From Trichoplax adhaerens (Eukaryota > Placozoa > Uniplacotomia > Trichoplacea > Trichoplacidae), in contig NW_002060945.1 in assembly GCF_000150275.1 (NCBI RefSeq), positions 8,205,650-8,269,649 on the forward strand: a stretch of DNA of 64,000 nucleotides, given 5' to 3'. Below, in pieces: positions 24,931 through 37,757 of the stretch (positions are counted from its first letter, which is position 1; each line of letters begins with the position of its first letter). The position numbers and the translations under genes were made by a program. The notes beneath the pieces are model-generated. The model did not search any database. It saw only the letters and a program-made list of their open reading frames with translations, and was not told the origin of the DNA.

Positions 24931-25905
24931 TGTAAATGCAAGAAATTCGTAAGATTTGCATGGACGTTTGTAAAATATAAGACTGAAACGTAGACCTGAT
25001 AATAATTTCGATAATTAATTGTAGAAATAATCTCGAGGTCTAGAATCGTCTAAAGAAAATATCGTAACAATGCTTGAAAATGCACTTAAATACTCTCTAA
25101 CATAGATAATCCAAATTATACAATGTTCAGCATGAGCAATTTACATTTTAATAAATTTAACTAAATTTCTTCTACTTAGCCGTAGTGTTGCCCCAAAGTA
25201 GCTTACGGTTAGAACTACAATATTGCGCTTTTTACATTAGAATAACAATTCTTGACCTTCTATCTTCTTAGTTAGCTAGTAGCTACACGTTAAACTTGCA
25301 CACTTTATCTTTTCTTTCTTATAATGGCTACCACCTTGTAATGAAACTTAGTATTATGAATGTAGACTTTTAGCTATGTTTAGTAAGATGTACGGAAGCG
25401 CAACTTTCTATATTTATCTTAAAACGTATTTGGTAGCTCGCTACTATGGCTGCTAAGAATAATATATACGGAAATACTGTAATTGTTTCCATATCGAATT
25501 CATGATGGTCCGCAGTAAAATGTTGTTGCTAACAATAGTTTGACTATGTGTAAATTATTGTAGATTGCTGCTATGCTAATTGTATCTGCGAAGGCTACGC
25601 AGAGCATAAAAGCAGGAGACATTAGATTGTCTAATTATTCTTTCTAGAAGTCTTTCAGTAGTTCTATTCGGCTAGAATAGAGCTGTATGTAGCTAGTCTT
25701 TATATTAGATCTAATAAAGTTCTAATTTTCTACTACTTGGAATATTCATGATCGGATTTTATCTCACGCCTAGGTCGTGTTATCTACCCTCGCTGTAGTC
25801 TTACAAATGGTATACTTTCAAATACTGACTGCAATAAAAGCTACTACCGATATTTTTCATATTAATGCTTCGTAATGTCATACTGTTATAACAAATTTGC
25901 AATCT
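24925..25905 (+). repeat. Direct duplication of a B 3' flank (copy 1)
   Basis: Colinear with 28055-28620 downstream of the B relic exon (matching stretches near 24965/28090, 25130/28280, 25255/28410 and 25840/28550). About 400 bp around 25350-25780, including an inverted R3 fragment, is extra here. It implies another B copy once ended near 24.9 kb and was deleted except for its flank. Confidence 0.45.
25640..25765 (-). repeat. Repeat R3, inverted partial copy
   Basis: The reverse complement of this segment matches 15274-15400 and 60577-60680, including TTAGATCTAATA, CTGAAAGACTTCTAGAA and TAAAATCCGATC landmarks. Confidence 0.55.
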
Positions 25906-27772
25906 TTCGAAATATTATACCTGCCATTTTACTGTATTTATATAATAATTCGGTAGATAAAGTGATCCAGGAAATAAACGAAGCTTTACAGGATATTAAA
26001 GTTTTTTGCATAATAATTCTAAGACATTTTAAAATTATCAGCATAAAAATTCTTATGCTAACATTGAAATTAGTTATTAAACGAAATGTGCTGACCATCT
26101 ACTGCAAGCTAATCATAACTTATTAATGTACTTCATCAAGCCTAATGTACTCTATCTTAGAAACCTTCTGATTTAGCTTTACTAAAAATGCTAGCAATAA
26201 ATTGTTTTTAATAAATCATGAAAGCTTTAATCAATTTCCAGATTCTCGAAACGAAATTTTAATCTCAATTCATACTCACAATTAATAAGGTATTTCAAAT
26301 AGCCTTAGTTTCCATTTTTAAAAATAGTCTTTTAAATCGTAGTGATATGCTATCGCCATGTTAAAATAGCAATTTATATTCGAACTGTATATTATAAATG
26401 TAGAACGAATCTGCCCAATGCAGGCAATCGTATACGATATGTAAAAGCTAAAACAACCTATAAACTTCGATCGAAGGTAGCTCTTGGGATTCATTACGAA
26501 ATACGCAGTAAATGATACTGTGCAAGTATGAACTATTAGAATACTCGACATCAGGATAATCGCTTTATGCAGCGATTTAATTTGTAAAACACTTTAACTT
26601 ATCGTAATCCATTTCCGCTGAGCAAAATATATACAGAAAACTGAATACATTAGTAAGCTTACTCGATGGAGCGATTATTGGCTCCGCTAGTTAACAATAT
26701 TCATTATTTAAATATAAATTACGTCTTTCAACAGTATAGAGAACATAACCTATGAAAAGCACTAAAACAGAACAGTAATCCTAAATCAAAACCCAGATCA
26801 AAATCAAAGGTCCGATCAAAATGTATAGTTTCATATTCATTTTTGTTTTTGCAAAGTAACAGAACATCTACTGTATTTTTTAATTACAGTTAACAGCAAA
26901 TTTTATCGCAATTAAAGCACCAATATTATAATAACTGAATGCATCGGTTAAAATTGTAATCTTACAATTTAGGATACCATTTAATAAAATATCTTACCTG
27001 ATATTATTAAATTCTAACATGAATAAGGTAGCCAGATTCACTATGTGCACATATACAAAGTAAATTATAGTGTAATTAGAATATACTGTAACTATATTTT
27101 ACTCTTAAATATAGACATGTTGTATTTATCTTATATTTAGACATATCTACAGTCCGCTTACTTCACATTCATATATAGGCTACTTTACAGTATTTAGTTA
27201 TTACAGTCCTCGCTGTTTGCTACAATCGTCAGCTATGTTGTAACCTGTTATGGTATATGTTGTATCTAATTCTACAATCCTATTCTCTGCTTGTGCTCTA
27301 TCTTTAAAACTATAAATACCGCCGTTTTCCACCTCAGAAATCGTTAGTTTCCTGGTTAGTCTTCACACGTTACTCACGACAGCTTGCACGCTGGTCTACC
27401 GTAACTACCTCACTGTACTTACTTTACTACTTAAAATAAAGTATATTTTTTATACAACTTTTGGTGTACTAATTGTAAATGGCAACTAAATCTCAATCCT
27501 CCAAGATATCGAACCCTCCATCACATTTCATTAGTTGAATATTATAGTAATTAAAAACTTATCAGGACGGCAAATGAGTTTGAGGCTACTAATAATACAA
27601 TATTAGTAGATTTATTAACTATTGTACTCGAAAAATTTCGCTACGTTTAAAAGGTTGATATGAGGCTAGCAGTTGTCTTAATTATCCTATCCCAATTTTT
27701 GAAATGAACATAACATTTGGCAGTATATCTTTGTCTTACACTTTTAACTCAGTACTTCTTATTCTATATTAG

Positions 27773-28038
27773 ATCGTAACTATGTGAAAGCTTCAGATAT
27801 TTACAGCTTCGCAATGTTATTTTGGGAAATTTGGCATTGGAAATCGATAACAGATTTGTTTGACAGGAATATTAATACTGATCAGGGTCCAAAAACAGAC
27901 GATTTATTTACAACAAATACACTTACCCCGAAGATTCCTGAAAACTTATATACTACTTGCTTTAATTCCATAGCGACCAATCCTAAAGAAAGACCGGATA
28001 TTCCATTTTGGCATGATATACTTTCAAGTGCTAAATAG
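27773..28038 (+). pseudogene. B relic: isolated last pseudokinase exon
   Basis: The acceptor (TATTAG) and reading frame of exon 10 are intact and give ...KASDIYSFAMLFWEIWHWK... to a stop, about 80% like B1 exon 10. No exon 1-9 counterpart is visible upstream. Since a B-type 5' flank lies at 26.3 kb, an internal deletion has removed about everything between flank and last exon. Downstream is a B-type 3' flank. The exon cannot encode the protein on its own; its open frame suggests a recent deletion. Confidence 0.7.
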
Positions 28039-29124
28039 TTCCATAATTTATTGCAAAATATCAACAGTTTCACACGGCAAATACGAGAAATTCATAAGAT
28101 TTTCATAGATGATTTACGAAATATACGTTGTCTTAATTGCAATTCTAGTATTTAGCGGAAGCCACAAATGCTAGGTCTAGAATTGCCAGAATCAATTTCG
28201 TAAGGAGTTTGCGCTTACACTTACTTTTATACGTATATTTTACTTTAGCGTAGATAGTCTAAATTGCGCAATGTTTAGCATGAATCAGTTACACATTTTA
28301 TTCCAGCAAATTTACAACTAAATTTTTTCATGTAGCCAAAGAGTAGTCCTAAAATAATTTAAGTTTAAATCTGCAACGCTTTGCTCTCTACATTCTATAG
28401 GTAATTCCTAATCTTCTATCTTGTTAATTAACTGTAGTTTTTACATGGTAAGTTTGCACGCTTTAATTATTCGACTTTACTATAGCTATCTGATTTAGTC
28501 TCGTCATTTATCTACGGTGTTATCTAAGACGATATCCCCTTAAAACTTTAATTGCAATAAAAAATATTACTCCTATTAATCCTTCGTAATTTCTTGCTAT
28601 TATATCGGATTTACAATCATAATTTCTTGCTATTACGTCGGATTTACAATAGGACTATCTCTGGACTATATCTTACAGCAAAAGCTCACAGTTTATATAT
28701 CCTTTGTTACAGAATGAATCGTGCACATTACAATCATATCTTGGCAATTAAGTCGCAAGATAACAGTTTATCATCTCGCGAGCTATTCATTATTCACGCA
28801 TCTAATTAAAGCGCGGTAATGCAACTCTCACAGTAATAACATAATTAGCGCTATCTATTATTATCATGAAATCTTAATATCAAGATCTCAAAAGTATCAA
28901 GACAGTACGTATTGTAAACCTCGTCTACAAATAGATATCTTCAAAATCATATAATCTAACATACGAGAACTACTACTCTCGTACAGTCTTATAAACACAA
29001 TTCAAGCTATATTTGGGGCTGCATTACGACATCGCTTAGTGTCTAATGTGCCATCAAGTCTTAGAATCTATTGCTATCGAAAAATTGCAGCATAAATGTT
29101 GCGATTTGATCAGCGTAATAATCA
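28039..29124. other. Spacer: B-type 3' flank and a 33-bp tandem repeat
   Basis: 28055-28620 repeats the flank at 24925-25905. At 28588-28650 a 33-bp unit (AATTTCTTGCTATTA...) occurs twice in tandem. The ORF at 28594-28809 simply crosses this repeat and is not supported as a gene. 28810-29124 shows nothing. Confidence 0.5.
28588..28650 (+). repeat. 33-bp unit in two tandem copies
   Basis: 28588-28620 and 28621-28650 share AATTTCTTGCTATTA followed by TCGGATTTACAAT, with two or three differences. A local slippage duplication. Confidence 0.7.
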
Positions 29125-29360
29125 ATAGCTATTTTAATATCTTTGTGATAATCTTGGTTTCCTGCAACGATTTCAGCTGCTAATATCCTATTTATCAGAC
29201 TGTTTAAGTAGGAGATAAGACCATTACGAACTAAGTAGGAGCAATTCGTTATAGGTTGGTACAGATGGGTCTAAACCTTCACTTTGCTGTTAAACCAAGT
29301 AAACATAATAAATACAAGACAATCACTATTAATACCTAACCTATATCCATTTTAAATGTA
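29125..29360 (-). pseudogene. A relic: start of the last exon
   Basis: The plus-strand text follows the A1 exon 6/intron 5 boundary region (2340-2570) closely: TTATCAGACTGTTTAAGTAGGAG against TTATTAGACTGTCCAAGTAAGAG, then GAGCAATTCG, continuing into intron sequence. The acceptor is destroyed (GTAAAC where A1 has CTATAC on the plus strand) and the frame is interrupted. No other exon of this copy was found. Confidence 0.6.
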
Positions 29361-30627
29361 ACTATGGTATAAAATGATTGCGAATACATTACTTGTCACC
29401 AATATGTGTGTATAATTCTGTAATAAAGATACACCAGAGGTATTTCCGGGTCTCATTTTATCTCTAGCTACTAATTTACGCGTAATTCATATTCTAAACC
29501 GTACGCGATTATAAAAATAAGATTACAACAAAAGCTTGAATCATTCCGCAATAAGAATTATGCGGAGCGATGTTTCAAGAATGCAACTTAATGCATAATT
29601 TAATAACTGGATTAAAACTAAAGCCAGAAGACAAAGTCTTGAGTTTGGTGAAGAGGCGTAGAGAATCAAAATTTATAGATTTCGATTTTTTAAAACGCCT
29701 CTTTAAGAAAATCTAGATTTTTACATAGATACTCCTGATCTTCTAAACTATAATAATCACTATAGCATAAACGGATGGGTATCACTGCACTTATTAACCG
29801 AACATACATTGGTACACATAAGAGGTTTCTATTTTTATTATAAAAAGAAGAAATAGCAACAGATATCATTACATTGCCAAAAAATCGCAGTCTTCATTAT
29901 GTTTAATGTGTACATTGTAGTTCAGCAAAGCAGCTAATTAGTTTAATTTAATAATGCCACTTGAAATACTACGACAGCACCAGCGAGAGTTATCATAACA
30001 TACAAGAAATTGATCAAATATTATTCTATAATATACCGTAAATGTGATGTTTTAAGGCCCTTATTAAGAAACTGCAGTAACTATAAAATGAATCTAAAAC
30101 GATGCAAATATTTTTTATTTACAGTACGCGTATCTCTCTACTTATAGTTATTTAGACCTAACTCATGTGATAATATTGCATATAGTTTACTCATACTAGA
30201 ATTAAACGATAAGAACATAGCAGTTTTACAATGATATTAAAACGAAAATTGATTCTTCCTTCTATGACTGCAATATAAGTAGCTGGTGATTGAAAAATAA
30301 AGACTTAAATCATAATCGAAATTATAATTTGAGTATGCTAACTCAGCATGCTACGTAAATTTGAAAGACTTCAATCGTATCCACAAGGGTAACTATGACA
30401 AAATATTGATGGACCGGTATCCTGTATGGTATTCTACGAGTGTAATACTTACCAGAGCATTAAAAAGATTAAAAGATGCCGAACATCCTAGAGACTTCTG
30501 CTAATTACTGTAATTGCATACTTCTAAAGTATGGTAGTAGTGTGGATTAAAAAACTGTGTTACACGAAATAGTTGATTGTGCCTAATAGAGTAATTATGG
30601 ATTGTGGCTGGTTTGATGAAATAGTAT
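29361..30627. other. Spacer left of A2
   Basis: AT-rich sequence without ORFs, recognised repeats or relic exons. It holds the 3' end of A2, which is transcribed leftwards. Confidence 0.4.
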
Positions 30628-33600
30628 TCAAGTATTTTTGGTATAACTTGCGCGGACATTATCTATCTCTACCGTAAGTTTCTCAATATCTTCAATCTTA
30701 CGAACTACAGAATCATTTGATTGAGGATTTCTTTTAGTAACTTCCATAGCGAAATCTTCCTTTTTCTCTAAACCCTGAAGTATTTGCTTTTGTTTGCTCT
30801 TAATTGACTTTCTAATTGGCTCAGCATAAGCCCAAGCCATTTTATTTTCATCTACGTCGGCTAATTCTGTAACAAGTTTAGGCGTCCAATGTTGTAATAT
30901 ATGTAAAACTTTCAGCTTTTGTCTTTTAATTCTATTTTTAGACCATATCACGTCAGATATTTTAGCAATAATTGCAGAAATTCCAGCAGAGGTTAACCCT
31001 ACAAGCGAGAAAATGTTTCGCCATGATCTCTTTTCTCTAAATGGCGAAGAAGTCATATGGAAATCATAATCATCGCTCAATTCGTGGTCATCCAATTTGA
31101 ATACATTATCGAAGTTCTTCAATTCCCGTAAAATGTAATCGTAATATAAATTCATACATTCTCTTATTTTTTCAGAAAAGTACTTAAGTGGGATACATTC
31201 TTTTTCCCAGAACGTTAATAGACGCTCAAATCGATCCAAAAATAAATTGTAGGCAACGTCTGTGATATTAGTAACTCGTCCCCGAATTGGAATATCTTCT
31301 AGTTTCCAAGATATCATGCCAGTTTTAAATTTATCGCTTTGTAAAAAGTCGTTTAAAGAATTGGCAATTTCTTCGACTCCTACATCAAATGTTTTATCAA
31401 TATCTATGTGGAAATCTTGATTTTCTATGACCTTCTTAGCTGATTGAACACTATTTTTTATCGCACGTAAGTGAGTCATCCGATCAGCAGTATTTAAGGA
31501 ATTTAATTTAGCCATCGTTTTGTAACCTTTCTTGACCTCTTTCAGAATCGAATTCATCTCACTTATAGATATACAACAAGTAAAAAACACCTATTAATAG
31601 GATACTTACTATATCCATTTCGATATTATACATGTTCTTTGAGAATAGCTTTATTGACATATGCTGAGTACGATTAATTCAAAAATATTAACTTGCATAG
31701 TTATTTGATTAAGTAGGAAATACATAGAGTATTTAATTAAAAAACGCCCGATACCTGCTATGAATCAATGTTATCTTCTTCAGACTGTCTTCTATTAGTT
31801 GAGAAATAAGTGAATAAACTGCTACCAAATCGTCCGATATGTATCCTGCTTCAAAATGACTTTGTGTCTCCTCAGTTGATAAAAATAATAGTTGTGAATC
31901 GCGAAATCCAGGCCAAATTGTTTTCAGCTTATCTTTAGTGTCTTTTTCAACCGTACTTTTTTCTGCATCTGGGACCTCATCCCATTTATTGCAGATAAAA
32001 ATAGCTGATTCCGGAGAGAATTTGTTGAATTTTTCCTTCTCTACATTTCTCATTGTGCTAGTAAGTCTCACAAGCTGTGAATCAGCGAAAACATCTGTTA
32101 TCTTCGATAGATACCGGAACTTAGATTATAATCACTTCGTATTAAATCTGATTATTTTAAAAGCTTACTCGATCTGTATGTATACCACCAGCATTTGCAG
32201 AATTGATGACATAAATAATTGAGCATGCCTTGGGTAAGTACTTTTCGATTTGCTGATTTGCTAAAGATGTTTCCCCAATTCCTGGGCTATCTGCTACGAA
32301 TATACCGGCCTAATTCAATTTAGAAAGAATTCCGTATAAACTATTTCTGTCCATGTTTGCTAAATCACAATAAAGGGTATTGGTAACTGTAATAATAACC
32401 AGCTAATACCATCTAATAGATTAATATTTTTTGAATGTCTAGAAAATAAACTAAACAGTATTATAGTTGCATAATTAAACGTTCCATTAGTCAAATGTTG
32501 AATTTTTTCTCATTTGCCTTACACTACTCCGATCACTGTTCTTATCAAATTCAATCGCACTAGACAAACCTTTAAAAAATTAAAATTCCAATAAATTTCG
32601 AGCTTTCCAGTTGTTAATTGTGTATCATCCGAATCCTCATCAGCAGATTCATCATCTGTAGAGACAGATAATTCGGGTATGTCTTCAATGCCTGTATTGA
32701 CTTAATCTAGTAGAGAAATCCTTGATATTTACCTGCTATATTTGTGAAAAAATTTTTCTTGCCTATCGATCTCATGGCTTCTTTAATCTTTGATTTCATA
32801 TCGTGAGCATCTTTAATTTGAGTTATTTGTTCTAATTGTTCCAACTTTTTATTAACTGGATTCCAAGCAAATGGCTTTATGCAAGCATCTGTCGAATAAT
32901 ATAATTCGCATATACATGTTGTTGAATGCAAATGACTGGCAGTTAGCAAGGATTCGCCTAGGATTAAATTAATAAAGCTGCTCTTTCCAGCGCTTACTTC
33001 TCCTAAATTCATATACAAGTAAAATGTTAGCTATCATCAAAACCGTAATGTATTTGAGAGAGAATCCACTATGCAGGATAAAATTAAGCAACTATTATTC
33101 AATCGACTTGACGCAACTAAACTGACAGAAGATAAAGTTTATCGTTAAATGGTACAGCTTAAATAGTTTACATGCTAAATCATATACAGTTAGCTACATT
33201 TTTGCATTGCAGTATTATTTAATATTTTATCGAAAAAGGATATTATTAACTATGGTCCATTCTAAATACTGCGTAGGTTACATTTGTTAGTGGAGACCAG
33301 GTAAACATAAAAAAACGGAATAAATCGTTACGCTTAAGCACATAATTGGCCACTTTAGCAAGTATTGCAAACTGTATGCATATTGTTTCTAAATGCGAAT
33401 TACATATAATAAATGCCTGAATAATGTGTTGTTGCGGATTATTAGCAATAAATGACTACTATATTGTTATAGTAAAAGATTAGCTATTTTTGATAGACCT
33501 GCAACAAGTATTGGATATTCCATGTCGCGTAATTTGCTAATATATTTGCCTATGTTTTGCAGATAGTGGCGATGCTCATCATTTGCATTGACTATATTAG

Positions 33601-34094
33601 CAATCTCTGGTTCTAATTTTTGAAAGATAAGCTGATTTGCTGTTTCTAATATACTGATTAACTGTATCTTTATTTCTTCAAATTTGATAATGGCGTTTTT
33701 GATCCTTTTGTAAGACTGCAATCATAAAGAGAGATTAACTTAAAAATCAGATTTTCATCAATAAGAATAGTGATGTTTTAATTCAAGTCTTGTAAACCTT
33801 CGTCATAATAAATGATACTTTAATCATGGAATACAAATATAGATGATATAAATAATTTAGTAAAACAATACAGATTGTGGAAAAGATAGATTTATTCGAA
33901 TAAATAGTAAGTCTTACGTTGGAGTCTTTATAATTCCTCACTGTTTGATTTTTTCTAAATAAATCTAATCGGTATCTAAAATCTCGCAAGTTTCTTAGTC
34001 CTTTTATACTGACTCCGTACTCTTTACAGATAATTCTGCCGCTCTTTAATTCGTTTATTCCTTCAATTTGACTTTGAGTTATAGTAGATGCCAT
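30628..34094 (-). CDS. A2: family A GTPase with a frame break and no glycine-rich segment
   Basis: Exons 34094-33918, 33715-33499, 33002-32570, 32309-32169, 32074-31755 and 31561-30628 match A1 in position and phase. G1 GEVSAGKSS, G3 DSPGIGE and G4 NKWD are intact. Exon 3 is not open throughout: the G1 frame hits TAG at 32709-32707, and the conserved end of the exon (GKLEIYWNFNFLK) is in another frame. Removing 41 nt (32732-32692, GTAAAT...ACAG) would restore the frame exactly. That is either a very short intron or chance, and a simple frameshift is likelier because the removed part aligns with coding sequence in A3. Exon 6 has lost most of the Gly/Ala segment; only about 20 hydrophobic residues remain (FSLVGLTSAGISAIIA). 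All splice sites are good. It may be a young pseudogene or a soluble variant of about 726 aa. Confidence 0.6.
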
Positions 34095-35873
34095 TTCTAG
34101 ATGATTAGTACGCCAAAATACCTTGTGAAGTAGATCCTGTACTATGCCAAACTGTCAATCTATTGCTTTAACCCTAAACTGAAAATAATGGCCAAAATAA
34201 ATTTTATCAACTTTAGACTTTGTTAAATTTCTAGGTTTTCTAATAGTACCGTTTAAATGATGCAAAAAAATTTTCTTCAAATGTTGATTGGCACTGTCTA
34301 TTCAACTTAAATCAAATTATAGTAGATTAGCTACCTTATACTCATAACTACTTTGACTATCATCTTTCTAGAGGAAATAATATAGATTTTAATGAGGATT
34401 AAACTAACAAATTTGAGAATACTCGTATACAATTGTAAAGCTTGTCTCTCTGATGGTATTTCTTGCCCTCTGCCGAAATATCTTAAGAGAATATGGTCAG
34501 TCTACTAATTATCTACAAAGATGAAATTTTTTTTCCAAATTTAACCCTATAAACCCAATGTAACTTACGAAGTCATTACATTATAGCACATTCGCTAGAA
34601 TAGTAGTATAATATTCACATTCTATAGACTTTAATATTATGAATAATTATAATCATTCGATCGATTAGATCTGATGATACTTTGTACAGCGCATTGGTCA
34701 AATTTTAAAGTTAGAAAACAAAGTTTAGTATTACATTTCAAATCTCACACAATATATAAATAGCTAAATTACATTGCAATAAAGCTCTAAGATAATATAG
34801 ATCTTACCAATTGGAATAAGTAATTGTAGCACACGAAAGTTGACGACGTATCATACAATGTTCAATCTAATAGTAAAATCAAAAAGAAATGCGTGCATAC
34901 AGCGTTTCAAGCGTCATAAACTATTTGTTAGGAAAATGCCTGTATAATAAAGCACAATTAGGCTTTATATCGACTGTGTCTGATGATAAAGTGGCGTGAA
35001 GATCAAATAATTCGATGTCCAGCGCTTCTTAAATCACACTATTCGAAGGTATGGATGTTGATTGCTTAACACATTGCATAAATGATTATGTATAATTAAA
35101 CCTTGAGGTCTTAAGGCTTTTAATTATAGTCTCAGTATCCAATGTTTTAATAAATTCTCTAGCGACAGCACAACCGAATTGGATATACTTTCTCTGCGGT
35201 CGTGAATACAACCTATTCCATTCTTTTACTTTATGTATAGTATAGTTTTAATAATGGCATTGTAATAGACAATATGAGCCTGTGTCTTATTATGTAATTA
35301 TCGAATTTACCGAACATGCTATTCATGACTATCTTCACTAAGAAGTATTAATTTTTCATGATATAAATGCATATACGGAGATCGTGTAGTACTGTACTGT
35401 CGTTACGTTTGGCAATAACAATTAAAACAAATTATGAATTATCGTTACGAATAATGTACTGCGACTACAAAGATTAAATATAATCTCACTAACGTAGGCA
35501 TGTTGACCAAAACAATTGAGTAGCAATAGGCGATAGCGTTGATTCTATTCGATTATACATTTCTTTTACCAAATGCAGTAATAATGTCGAAGCAACAAGT
35601 TGTGTTTTCTATGAGTGCTAACCGTTAAGGATTAAAAGAAAAGCAGACTTTATAGCAGGTTTTTGTTAACAAGAACTTGTACTATTGCAGATTAAAATTG
35701 CAAGAACAGTTCTTACCGTATTGATTCAGATACTCACATTTGCATTCCTAGCTTGCTTATGACTTAAAGATATACAGTAATTAATGCTTGATTTATTATA
35801 AGAATGGAGCTCGATGATGACTGTAGCCTCCTACGAAACCAAAATTGATGCATCCTTGTACAATAACTCAGCA
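34095..35873. other. Spacer right of A2
   Basis: The 5' flank of A2. No B-type exon was found here, so if A2 ever had a divergent B partner it has been lost. No ORF, repeat or RNA gene was recognised. Confidence 0.4.
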
Positions 35874-37757
35874 AACTCGATCTTCTCCTGTATCTTGGCA
35901 CTTTCAGTATTGGTAACACAAATAAATTATGATTTAAAAAAGGCTGTTTTACTAAATCCTAGACTATCCAAAGAGAATACGTTATCCTAACCGATTGTAC
36001 GAGCAATCTTATAAAATAATTTCCCTAAATAGATAGATCAGGAAAGCATGATGAGGAAACGAACCATAGAATCTTGAAAAGCAAAGATTTTATAAATTTC
36101 ATAACGATTCAATCAAACGTCATAACCAATTCTTTCACATTAAGAAAATCACTAAGAAATAAATTACAACCTTTCCACTTTTTAATTCTAAATCATCAAT
36201 ATCATCGTAGGCAATAGATATATTATTTACTGAAGGAGATACTAGAGCCATTACTGCACACACTATCATCATTTCCGTCCCATTTCGACGGTCTGTCATG
36301 CTTACTTTAATTGAATAATTTCCAGATAGAATCTATAGAATAATGTAGTTTTGTAAAATGCAATGTAGTGTAATGAAATGAAATGAAAGTGTAGAGATCA
36401 AGCTACAAAACTTTAATAAACTTTGATTGTACTTTCGTTGCGCTCCGGTCGACTAACGAAACTTTGACACCAAATAAAATTTGGAGAAATAATCGATCAA
36501 CAATTTATTACCAAAAAAAAATGGAGGGAAGTATAAGCCGAACAACCTTACAAATACTTAACTTTAAGTATTAATTAAATAAGTGACAGACATAAAAACT
36601 GTCAACAACCAAACAACCTTTCAAAAAGAAGAACGTTTTAATTTATGACAATTCGACCCCGAAGGCCTTTTAAATTCAACAAGTTCTGCAAAAGAATCTT
36701 CTTCTACTCTCCCTCTAAATTTTCTAATTGCACTATCATTAATAGGCTTCGTAGAGCTGTCAGAGGTATTTAAAACTAGACATTTACTAACCAATCGCTC
36801 TTAAGATCTGTTTTAGAAAACTACTTTGCACCATTTAAGAAAACAAAAATCATTCAAAGTTCAGATACAATTTACCCTATGATTCCCTTACAAAACACTA
36901 TAAAACCAACACGTTGACAATAAAATATATCAAACTTCACTTCTATCATTAATACATTATAAAAGTCTAAAATTTAACCTTTAAGCATCAAGATTTAGTC
37001 ATAAAAATAACAGTCTAACTACTTAACAATCAACACAACCTCTGCCAATTTCCTTCTTATTTTCTATTTTCCTAACTAAACTTTCCTAATGTGACTTTCA
37101 TGTCACGTCACAAAATTCCAAAGTTTCAAATTCATAACAAAAAGTTCAAATTTCAAAAATCAACTCTTACAATATTTTTCATAAACTAAAATCCAAAATT
37201 TAAAACAGATAAATTAATACAGAAAAATTATAAGGGATAAATTACATCGGACATAATTCCGACCGATTCCAAAATCCGGATTTTATAAAGATCACAGTAT
37301 GTTTTATGATGTTTTAGCGTCAGGTTGTACGGTTACTGTACGATTATAGACTACATTGCAGGACTCTACTGTCATGTTATAAATCCCCTTTCTCTATGGA
37401 TAGGGTTTTGTTACTAAGTCAAATTCATATATAATTTAAATAGACTATCAAACGCCCTTTCTTTAGATTAGGCAATTGCTTTAGGGCTACTGCTATAGTA
37501 ATCTATATAATACCTTGTAAAATAATGAAGAAGAAAAGATGGCGACATGATGATTTGGTAGCGTAAAACTTAAAGACACTATCACTTTATAGGTATTTTC
37601 TATAGTAAAATAATACTAGTTACATACTAAAAGCTATAAAGGATTCTACTTTTAGTCCTTTACTACAGCAGCATACAAATAGCCAACACTTACCGTAGCA
37701 CTGATTCTCCAAAGGGTAAATTAATAGAGCGAATTTCTCCTGCACTTATTTCTAATT
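35874..37757 (-). pseudogene. A relic (exons 3-4) split by an insertion
   Basis: 35874-35997 matches exon 4 (plus-strand ACTCGATCTTCT... through CCTAGACTATCC, the DSPGI region). 36155-36355 matches the 3' half of exon 3 (ACCTTTCCACTTTTTAATTCTAAATCATC against A3). 37670-37757 matches its 5' half with the P-loop (GTAGCACTGATTC, AAATTAATAGAGCG). The P-loop reads EISAGEIR, so the Walker lysine is gone. The two halves of exon 3, contiguous in all other copies, lie about 1.3 kb apart. Exons 1, 2, 5 and 6 were not found. Confidence 0.6.
36357..37669. mobile_element. Unidentified ~1.3-kb insertion in the A relic
   Basis: It separates two halves of a relic exon. The first 900 bp look unlike the surroundings: the plus strand is rich in A, C and T and very poor in G from about 36530 to 37240, a strand asymmetry seen nowhere else in the window. 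On the minus strand an open stretch (36800-36621) of about 59 codons with ordinary charged composition ends in a stop, and an AATAAA lies about 110 bp further (36509-36504). No terminal repeats or target-site duplication could be defined, so the ends are approximate. It may be a transposable element carrying a gene end, or a captured gene fragment. Confidence 0.45.

Larger units (their letters stand above)
23882..27772. other. Spacer after B2: repeats and duplicated flanks
   Basis: No gene was recognised before the relic exon at 27773. In order: the B2 3' flank, a MITE-like element (24021-24460), R4 (24505-24930), a B-type 3' flank (24925-25905) repeated at 28055, an inverted R3 fragment (25640-25765), a B-type 5' flank from about 26280 (CGTAGTGATATGCTATCGCC, close to 16290), and unassigned sequence from 26800 to 27770. 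The ORFs at 25875-26126 and 26318-26551 have no support. Confidence 0.5.

Noticed and set aside
25875-26126. 83-codon ORF
   Set aside because: Ile/Leu/Lys-rich without recognisable motif; lies in duplicated spacer and overlaps an equally long antisense ORF.
28594-28809. 71-codon ORF
   Set aside because: Created by the 33-bp tandem duplication, no independent support.
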